A DNA stretch of 7,147 bases from Methylococcaceae bacterium (lineage in GTDB: Bacteria > Pseudomonadota > Gammaproteobacteria > Methylococcales > Methylomonadaceae), in the NCBI GenBank assembly GCA_947505055.1, contig CANNLO010000242.1, positions 1-7,147 on the forward strand. The letters run 5' to 3'. Under the pieces are notes generated by a model. That model was not told where the DNA came from and ran no database searches. It saw only the letters and a program-made list of their open reading frames with translations. How positions within the stretch are numbered: position 1 is the first letter of the stretch; each line of letters opens with the position of its first letter. Positions 1 through 5,521 of the stretch are shown piece by piece. A program made the translations under genes and the position numbers.

Positions 1-198
1 AGAAAGTGTGTTCATGACATCACCCAGTTCTTTGACACGCCCGGCAAAATGCGGCGGCGGTGTGCGCTTGCGAACAGGTTGTGTTGGCGATATTTCATCC
101 AGTGGCACTAGCACCACTTCTAGCCGATGATGCTGCATGGATTTAGGAATAGGAATAAATTCCGGGGCATCTTCGAAGACTTGACGGTATGCGCTCAT
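1..198 (-). CDS. small antitoxin-like protein, paralogue of the preceding small gene (3' end outside window)
   Basis: The frame starts with ATG at 198-196 and stays open for 66 residues to the left edge, so its C-terminus is not visible. It begins MSAYRQVFEDAPEFIPIPKS and aligns without gaps to the start of the small protein encoded just upstream: 17 of the first 35 residues match, including VF-D-P, an IP-P pattern, QH, and EV-L-PL followed by an acidic residue. After a proline and arginine/lysine-rich stretch it reads HFAGRVKELGDVMNTLS. The start is well supported: an AGGAG ribosome site lies 7 bases upstream, and the start codon shares its A with the preceding TAA stop (TAATG), which implies translational coupling. 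The short N-terminal pattern with hydrophobic VEV-type strands resembles small antitoxins of toxin-antitoxin pairs, but that is an inference from sequence style and no family is firmly recognised. A toxin gene, if there is one, would lie beyond the left edge. Confidence 0.7.
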   Translation of the reverse strand, partial: MSAYRQVFEDAPEFIPIPKSMQHHRLEVVLVPLDEISPTQPVRKRTPPPHFAGRVKELGDVMNTLS

Positions 199-440
199 TA
201 GGGAACTCCTTTAAAATTTGATTGTTGGAAATACAGTTCATCACTCGCACAAGGCGTTGCATCGTCAACCTGCCGACTATATCGTTTAAAAAAGTCAGTC
301 CAGGTGGATGTTGAAGCTTCGACAGGCTCGGTGTCCTCATTCAATGGCAAAAGAATGACTTCGACTTTTCGATGTTGAAACGCTACCGGTACCGGGATGA
401 TTGCCGGGGTATCATTAAAAACGAGTCTTTTTGGGTTCAT
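198..440 (-). CDS. small antitoxin-like hypothetical protein (80 aa) following brxC
   Basis: This is a complete 80-residue frame starting MNPKRLVFNDTPAIIPVPVA. Its ATG (440-438) is preceded by GGAG at 452-449 with 8 bases of spacing, and its TAA overlaps the next start. The N-terminal half has alternating hydrophobic residues (IIPVP, then VEVILLPL) that suggest a small beta-rich fold. The C-terminal half is polar, with an aromatic/basic patch (WTDFFKRY) and an acidic DD. There is no signal peptide or membrane segment. It begins 61 bases after the brxC stop on the same strand, so it is probably in the brx transcript. Conservation with the next gene argues that it is really translated. BREX loci commonly place pglX after brxC, so this is an accessory insertion of unknown function. 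An antitoxin role is a guess from size, tandem arrangement and N-terminal pattern; a DNA-binding or phage-inhibitor-sensing role is equally open. Confidence 0.72.
   Translation of the reverse strand: MNPKRLVFNDTPAIIPVPVAFQHRKVEVILLPLNEDTEPVEASTSTWTDFFKRYSRQVDDATPCASDELYFQQSNFKGVP
206..210 (-). promoter_or_regulatory. ribosome binding site of the second small gene
   Basis: AGGAG reads on the minus strand 7 bases before the ATG at 198. It lies inside the last codons of the preceding small gene, whose TAA overlaps the ATG. This fixes the start of the second small gene and supports coupled translation. Confidence 0.7.
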
Positions 441-448
441 GGTAAGTT

Positions 449-452
449 CTCC
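449..452 (-). promoter_or_regulatory. ribosome binding site of the first small gene
   Basis: GGAG lies 8 bases upstream of the ATG at 440. It is directly preceded by the right arm of a short inverted repeat (AATCC at 453-457 and GGATT at 465-469 on the plus strand, 7-base loop). The stem is only 5 bp, so a role in hiding the ribosome site is possible but weakly supported. Confidence 0.6.
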
Positions 453-501
453 AATCCGTATTTTGGATTTGTGGGATATAGGTTTTTAGCTTGAGCTCTA
501 T

Positions 502-3500
502 TCATTCAATCCTCGCTTTTTTGCCTTCATCCAATGCTGCTAATAATACCAGCTTTAACTTGGCGAGGTAGGCATCGACTTCGTCCACCGTTTCCAGATA
601 GGTCTTGGTGCTGATTGCTTGGGCGCGAATCACTTTAACGGGTTTTTGCACAGTTACTGGCGTTTGCATAGCTGGAGTACCAATACCTGGCTCTTTGATA
701 CCTAGCTCAGGCTGTTTTTGCGCGGCCGCAATGCCATCCATTGCTGCATCTAAATGAGTTCCAGCCCGCTCGGCCCTGTAACGAATTTGTGGGATACTAC
801 TCAGAGCGGCAATACTAATTTTAAGTTGTTGCAGTGGATGCAAGGCTTTGTTGCGCAAGTCATCATTGGCATGCGCCTGATTCAACGCGGTTTCAATTTC
901 GGCCAGTTTTTGTGAAATGCCGAGTAACGCGATTTCTCTTTCAGCGGCGGCCAGTTGTTGGTTAATGGTTTCAACTGTGTTTAATAAAGACTCGATACTG
1001 TTGATTTGGCTATAAGGCGCAGGATTGTCGCGGATCGCGGTCAATTGTTTGAGCGCATTGGCGGCGTTACTATCCTGTTGCAGGGCCTCTTGGTTGTCGA
1101 TAAAGGCGGTCATGGCCTCCAACATCCGTTGCCAGACGGTTATCTGGGTTTTATAAAAGCTGAGGACATCGTGAATGTCATCACTCTGATCCAGCCAATC
1201 GTCTTTGTTGGTCAGGAAGGTTTCAATGAACTCGTAACTGTCCCGAATGGCCAGTTGCTTGCCGATGCGGTTAATGGCTTGCTCTATAACCGCTTTACCC
1301 GGGTGATATTTACCGGCGGCAGCATGGCTGACGTTTTTGAGTTCTGTTTGCCAGGTAGTGAAGCTATCACGGGTATCGGTGACCAAACCGTCTTCCTCTT
1401 CCCGAGGTAGTTTGGCAAAGAGGTCACGGTGTAATTCGCGTGCCCGTTTAAGCGAAACACTGTCGGCTGATTTGCGTTTGAGGATGGAAATCTGTTTAAA
1501 ACGGACCGATTTGGTTAACGGGTCTATCGCTGCCTTGGGTTCAATATCAGAGCCCTCGAACATCAATTTAATCTCGCCCGCCATATAGAGCCTGGCAACT
1601 AGCAGTACAATTTCCCATTCCGGTTTCCAGCCCCAGGGAATGCCGGTAAAGCGGTCAATGATATCGGACAGCAACACCCGCTTTTCTGAGGCGGCCAATA
1701 ACAGGTATTGGCGCAGCTCATTAACTGCCAAGGGGTTGATTTCTTCGCTTTGGGTATTCTGCAACAGTGGTTTAATATCATCGCCGGAAAGGACTGCCTT
1801 AATTTCAGCAATCGGGTCTGGTGTCCGATACTTAAGATAAGGTAGTTTGCTGTAGGTGTTGGCAATCAAATAATTGATCAACTCATCTAACAGAGTCGTC
1901 GGATGCAGTCCGGCTTTGATGTCGGGCTTTTGCCCCAACACATAAAAGTCACCGGTAGCCATGAGTGTGCCCAATTGTTCGACCAAACGCAGTTTTCGCT
2001 CTCGGTTTTCTTCTTTACGGTCAGCCAGGATACGTTTTAATGACGGCGTCGCTTGGTCGGCTTTGGGACTGATGATGTATTTTTCAATTTGCAGGTAAAG
2101 CGTCAATTCTTCATAAAGGCGAGTGCCTTCTGCCATACGAATGATGGCTCGGCCTGTTGACTCGGTGCTACGTAGGATACAAGTAGCCTCGTGCATCCGT
2201 TCGTAGTCATCACCCAAAGGACTGATTATTTCGAGGGTTAAGGCATGGTTAGCCGTTTTCCAAGGTGCTCCATCGAGTAAGCGGTTAAAGTCATAGTCAC
2301 CTTTGGAATCCCGATGCCGGACTTTGTTTTGGCTTTTAAGGATGTCTTCATAAATCAAATCAGACAGCAAGCGAGTTCTTTCCGATGCTGAGATTTCCAC
2401 ATGACCCAGTTCACGGGCAACATCACGCTCTTCATTGGTCAGGAAGAACCACAAGTCACCGTTACGACTTACTAATTGTTGTTGCTCTAGCCTAGCCAAC
2501 GATTCCTGGATACGGCGTTTAAGACTGAGTTTATCGGCATCCACCTCATCAATACAGAGTGTGGCAATGTTGTCGATGGTCGGCTTGATGGTTTCAGTAA
2601 TGTAACGGATCAGAAATAAGGCTTTGAGTAACTGGGTGTCGTAAGGCTCTAAGGCTTCATTAAAGGGCGCTTGATCTATGGATCTTTTGGCGACGCTATC
2701 AATGAAACTGTCGATAGACGGATAAAAATCATAAAGCGGTATTAAGGCATTAATGGGCTTGTTGGCATTTTGCACCGCCGCAGACTGGAACGCATCCAAC
2801 AAGGAACGCTCTCCACGCGACAGATGTTTGCCGGTTGCGCCCACTTTGCGAATCGACTCAAAGATCTTTTGGAGCAATTGGAATTGATAAGGGGTAAACG
2901 GATAATAGGCGACGAATTCAGCCGCATCCTTAAAGCCGCGAAGATTGACGGCATTACCCAGAAAAGACAGCTGGTTGTTAATGACATCGCCTTTTTGGGC
3001 ATAAATAACCCGCAATTCGACATGGGCTTGTTCGGTTTTGGATAACAACCGCTCACCAATAACTTCGTCCGTATTTGAGCTGGCCAAGGATAACCGGGTA
3101 TGAAAACGGGCTTGAATTTTGGAAAAGTCCTGCGTTCTCGCTTTATTAACCTCACCAATGGCAGCATCTATATCTTCCTGACTGGTGACAATGACCCAAG
3201 CGCGACCTTGGCACTGAGTGCCCAACTGCTCAACAATCGTTTGCAGGCTCAGCATCAACTGGGTGTTATCACCAATAAACTGCCCAACCTCATCAGCCAG
3301 AAATATGATTCTATGGTCAGCCGATTTGGTAGCCAGATAATCCCGCACCAGTTTTGCCAAGCCTTCAATGTTGATGCGGTAATCATCACGCGCTTTATCA
3401 AACCAACGACCGGCAGAGTCCTCCGTCATGCTCAGTGACTCGGCTAGAGCGGCAATCACTTCATCACGCAGAAAGTCCACGGCATCGCGCTCTTGTTGCC

Positions 3501-4107
3501 AGGTATTGCCGTTTCGAGCCTGAAAGATTGATTTAAACGTATCGTAAGCGCCTTTACCAATCAGGTAACGTTCCATTTCGGCAATATGAGGCGCATCGCC
3601 ACAAAGCCCCTGTTTTTCGTTAAATACACGCAGGAATACTTGAACAATAGCATCGCGGTCGGACTTTGCATCGGCCTTGGCGTCGATATTAAACAAGATA
3701 ACATCGGCTGTGCCCTTGATGGCCTTGTGGATGTCTGCCAGCAAAAGTGGGTCTTTGATTTTGTGTTCGTCAAAGAAATCAGCGGCTCTTTTATGGTTGC
3801 CGGTTTTAGGGTCAACTGCCTCTCTATTTTCCAATAGATAGGACAGTATTTTGATGTAATGTGATTTTCCTGAGCCAAAAAAGCCGGACACCCAAACCCC
3901 CACACGAGCGGTAATGGTCGAATCTTTGGGTTGTTCGGCGGCAGCCAGGTAAGCATCGAAGAACTTCCGAAAGTATTCAGTGAGCTGTTTGGTAACAACA
4001 TACTCTTCTAATTCTTGCCAAATGCTCTCGGCATCTAATTGGTCAGCCTTGATGACGCCATTGATTGGGCGGTCGATAGGCTTGGTAAATAGTTCCCTTA
4101 TTTGCAT
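502..4107 (-). CDS. brxC: BREX system P-loop ATPase BrxC
   Basis: This is the large ATPase of BREX phage defence, which blocks phage replication and works alongside host DNA methylation by PglX. BrxC is cytoplasmic and essential for defence in studied type I systems; its mechanism is unresolved. The 1201 residues match the family's usual length of about 1200. The N-terminus MQIRELFTKPIDRPINGVIK is typical. A Walker A P-loop, GFFGSGKS, is at residues 75-82 (K81, S82). A Walker B strand, IIFLADEVGQF, is at 267-277 (D272, E273), followed by a sensor-like strand WVIVTSQED at 304-312. The middle is helical with no recognised catalytic motif. A probable coiled coil spans about 1035-1100, then a proline-rich linker at about 1130-1160, and a conserved tail from about 1164 (TKTYLET, then KKARIE). 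Both ends and both nucleotide-binding motifs are intact, so the gene looks functional. The start is 14 bases after the brxB stop, with a weak AAGAG ribosome site 6 bases upstream. Confidence 0.95.
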   Translation of the reverse strand: MQIRELFTKPIDRPINGVIKADQLDAESIWQELEEYVVTKQLTEYFRKFFDAYLAAAEQPKDSTITARVGVWVSGFFGSGKSHYIKILSYLLENREAVDPKTGNHKRAADFFDEHKIKDPLLLADIHKAIKGTADVILFNIDAKADAKSDRDAIVQVFLRVFNEKQGLCGDAPHIAEMERYLIGKGAYDTFKSIFQARNGNTWQQERDAVDFLRDEVIAALAESLSMTEDSAGRWFDKARDDYRINIEGLAKLVRDYLATKSADHRIIFLADEVGQFIGDNTQLMLSLQTIVEQLGTQCQGRAWVIVTSQEDIDAAIGEVNKARTQDFSKIQARFHTRLSLASSNTDEVIGERLLSKTEQAHVELRVIYAQKGDVINNQLSFLGNAVNLRGFKDAAEFVAYYPFTPYQFQLLQKIFESIRKVGATGKHLSRGERSLLDAFQSAAVQNANKPINALIPLYDFYPSIDSFIDSVAKRSIDQAPFNEALEPYDTQLLKALFLIRYITETIKPTIDNIATLCIDEVDADKLSLKRRIQESLARLEQQQLVSRNGDLWFFLTNEERDVARELGHVEISASERTRLLSDLIYEDILKSQNKVRHRDSKGDYDFNRLLDGAPWKTANHALTLEIISPLGDDYERMHEATCILRSTESTGRAIIRMAEGTRLYEELTLYLQIEKYIISPKADQATPSLKRILADRKEENRERKLRLVEQLGTLMATGDFYVLGQKPDIKAGLHPTTLLDELINYLIANTYSKLPYLKYRTPDPIAEIKAVLSGDDIKPLLQNTQSEEINPLAVNELRQYLLLAASEKRVLLSDIIDRFTGIPWGWKPEWEIVLLVARLYMAGEIKLMFEGSDIEPKAAIDPLTKSVRFKQISILKRKSADSVSLKRARELHRDLFAKLPREEEDGLVTDTRDSFTTWQTELKNVSHAAAGKYHPGKAVIEQAINRIGKQLAIRDSYEFIETFLTNKDDWLDQSDDIHDVLSFYKTQITVWQRMLEAMTAFIDNQEALQQDSNAANALKQLTAIRDNPAPYSQINSIESLLNTVETINQQLAAAEREIALLGISQKLAEIETALNQAHANDDLRNKALHPLQQLKISIAALSSIPQIRYRAERAGTHLDAAMDGIAAAQKQPELGIKEPGIGTPAMQTPVTVQKPVKVIRAQAISTKTYLETVDEVDAYLAKLKLVLLAALDEGKKARIE

Positions 4108-4121
4108 GTCATTCTCTTAGG

Positions 4122-4709
4122 TTATTGCGCTTCAGGAACCAACCTGAAAGCTCGATAATAATGGTCTTCGGATAGTTTATTGAACAGGCGTAGCGAATAG
4201 CCATCATAACGGCCGGGATAAAACATCAGTAAAGGTGTGCTACCCAGTAAAGGGTGTAGCGCAGACAACAGGGTGTGGGTTCTGAGCATAGGGTAAGCAC
4301 TACCGACACCACAAAGCATAAGCACATCGACGTTATCAAGATCAACCATGGCAACTACTTTCTGAGCCAATTTGTCTTCTTTGAGAACCGGGCGCAACGC
4401 CGCCATCACGGATTCATTGCCTTTGCTTCGCTGCATCTCAATAGCCTTGTCGAGCAATTTGCGCTCTTCAAGTAACTGGATAACCAAATCAAATAAATTG
4501 ATGGATGCAACTCGTATAGCAGGCTGCGCTTTATTGAGGCTGGGAAGAACTGTTCGAGCCAGAAAGTCCCGCATTTCCATTTCCCGATCTGGCGGGTAAT
4601 CAAAGATCCAAAAGCCAATTTCATTGCCCAGACCTTTGCTACTTAGAAAATCATCGGAAGATATTTTGGGTAGAATTTGGTTGAGCCGTTCTTCAAATGT
4701 TAAAGCCAT
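4122..4709 (-). CDS. brxB: BREX protein BrxB (DUF1788)
   Basis: BrxB is a core protein of BREX loci, about 200 residues long in the family and 195 here. It is required for defence in studied type I systems, but its biochemical activity is not established. Recognisable DUF1788 segments are GLGNEIGFWIFDYPP at residues 26-40, a central hydrophobic strand VDVLMLCGVGSAYP at about 127-140 followed by LRTHTLLSALHPL, then FYPGRYDG at 163-170 and YYRAFRL near the end. There is no signal peptide or membrane helix. The ATG at 4709-4707 overlaps the brxA stop as TAATG, and GGAG at 4721-4718 is 8 bases upstream, so the start is secure and translation is probably coupled to brxA. The gene appears intact. 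Placement between brxA and brxC is the standard BREX order and supports the call independently of sequence. Confidence 0.93.
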   Translation of the reverse strand: MALTFEERLNQILPKISSDDFLSSKGLGNEIGFWIFDYPPDREMEMRDFLARTVLPSLNKAQPAIRVASINLFDLVIQLLEERKLLDKAIEMQRSKGNESVMAALRPVLKEDKLAQKVVAMVDLDNVDVLMLCGVGSAYPMLRTHTLLSALHPLLGSTPLLMFYPGRYDGYSLRLFNKLSEDHYYRAFRLVPEAQ

Positions 4710-5299
4710 TAAGCCCGCTCCAAAAGTTCTACTAACGAATTGTCGCTCTGCGTTGACAGATAACGCCGAACATCCGGGTGTAAAGACTGCGGGGTAAGTT
4801 TCATACTGCGTGTGCTCTCAAGATATTTGGCTTCTTTAAGGATGCGTAAGATGACCTGGAATAGTTTAGCCTGTGTTGATGCGGACCAACCGGTCACTGA
4901 TGAATCACGGTGTGCGCATTCGGTTAAAAAGCCCTCCCAATCACCGGCAGAAATGGCTAAATTCAATCGACGTTGGTGATCTCTGTAAACATCATGAATA
5001 AAATCGGCTAAAAGCTGGCTGTGTCTGATTGCAGCGACCAGCAACAACTGAATGGCAACTTCTTGTTCACGATGGGCAATCATGTCCCAAGCGGTTTCAT
5101 CAAGGGTATTTAGTCGATTCCTGATTAAACTGGCTTGGCGTAAAGCCGTAGCAGGTGCCTTTTTTTGCAGCAGATTATCTTCGATTAATGTCCGTCTCCA
5201 AGCATTATCATCTGGATTAGTTAATAAAAAAGCGGCAATGCGGCGACTCTCTAAAGGCATGAGTGAACCAGCAGAAATTTCTGCGTTGTAAGTGGTCAC
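4709..5299 (-). CDS. brxA: BREX protein BrxA (DUF1819)
   Basis: BrxA is the first core BREX gene. Family members are small, helical, NusB-like proteins, and BrxA has been reported to bind DNA; its precise job in defence is unclear. The 196 residues are within the family's usual range of about 200. The N-terminus YNAEISAGSLMPLESRRIAA is the characteristic DUF1819 opening (YNA-I-AG, then ESR-IA). It is followed by NLLQKKAPATALRQASLIRNRL, a conserved segment at about residues 43-64, and a C-terminal helical region ending LSTQSDNSLVELLERA. The start is taken as GTG at 5299-5297: a TAA stop lies in frame only two codons upstream, and the next ATG (residue 14) would remove the conserved opening. 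No good ribosome site precedes this GTG, which may limit expression. This is the first gene of the operon, after a 222-base gap, and its stop overlaps the brxB start. Confidence 0.93.
   Translation of the reverse strand: MTTYNAEISAGSLMPLESRRIAAFLLTNPDDNAWRRTLIEDNLLQKKAPATALRQASLIRNRLNTLDETAWDMIAHREQEVAIQLLLVAAIRHSQLLADFIHDVYRDHQRRLNLAISAGDWEGFLTECAHRDSSVTGWSASTQAKLFQVILRILKEAKYLESTRSMKLTPQSLHPDVRRYLSTQSDNSLVELLERA
4718..4721 (-). promoter_or_regulatory. ribosome binding site of brxB
   Basis: GGAG lies inside the last codons of brxA, 8 bases before the brxB ATG that overlaps the brxA stop. It confirms the brxB start and suggests re-initiation by ribosomes finishing brxA. Confidence 0.7.
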
Positions 5300-5521
5300 G
5301 GCTTAGGCATCGAGTACAAACCGTTTAAATCTAATCGAAATTTGAAACTTCTTTCCATGTTGGTCAAAATAATGATTTTTTCTAAAAGAAACTAGCTTAA
5401 GTCACATTGGTGACTAATTCAGCATATATTTATACCATAATATAATCATAGACTTGTATTTATGGCACAATTTAGCTGATACATTATATATAAGCCTACC
5501 AACAAACTTTTGCCATATCGC
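5300..5521 (-). promoter_or_regulatory. AT-rich leader region expected to hold the brx operon promoter
   Basis: This 222-base stretch between the transglutaminase-like gene and brxA carries no credible gene and is visibly richer in A and T than its surroundings. It must contain the brx promoter unless the operon is read through from upstream. Candidate elements on the minus strand are TTGACC at 5367-5362, a fair -35 match, although the sequence 17 bases further on (CAAATT) is a poor -10. TATAAT-like sequences also occur further upstream (for example TATATAATG near 5485) but lack a matching -35. I therefore cannot name a specific promoter. The DUF3857-type gene upstream has no strong intrinsic terminator here. 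Confidence 0.35.
5397..5417. repeat. bulged inverted repeat in the brx leader, possible operator or weak terminator
   Basis: The two arms GTCAC (5401-5405) and GTGAC (5410-5414) pair perfectly around a 4-base loop. With one unpaired A (one of the two at 5399-5400) the pairing extends to TTAGTCAC and GTGACTAA, an 8-bp stem. It lies about 98 bases upstream of the brxA start and about 105 bases after the stop of the upstream gene. Palindromic sites upstream of brxA bind BrxR-type repressors in some BREX systems, so an operator is plausible. On the minus strand it is followed by a T-rich but interrupted stretch, so it could instead be a weak terminator for the upstream gene. Confidence 0.35.

Noticed and set aside
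143..340. Minus-strand 65-codon frame overlapping both small genes
   Set aside because: It spans the junction of two mutually homologous frames that have good ribosome sites, so it is the out-of-phase shadow.
453..469. Inverted repeat AATCC/GGATT between brxC and the first small gene as a terminator
   Set aside because: The stem is only 5 bp, is AT-rich at its base, and has no run of T after it, so it would not stop transcription of the operon.
1006..1410. Plus-strand open frame of 134 codons inside brxC
   Set aside because: It lies wholly antisense to the well-supported brxC frame, resembles no protein I know, and is explained as a shadow frame. The other plus-strand frames within brxC, brxB and brxA are rejected for the same reason.
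2742..3167. Minus-strand 141-codon frame overlapping brxC in another phase
   Set aside because: It falls entirely within the conserved brxC coding region and its translation has no recognisable pattern. The same applies to the frames at 3561-4001 and 1599-1865.
5480..5495. TATATAATG as the -10 of a brx promoter
   Set aside because: It resembles a -10, but no acceptable -35 lies 16-18 bases upstream, and AT-rich sequence gives such matches by chance.
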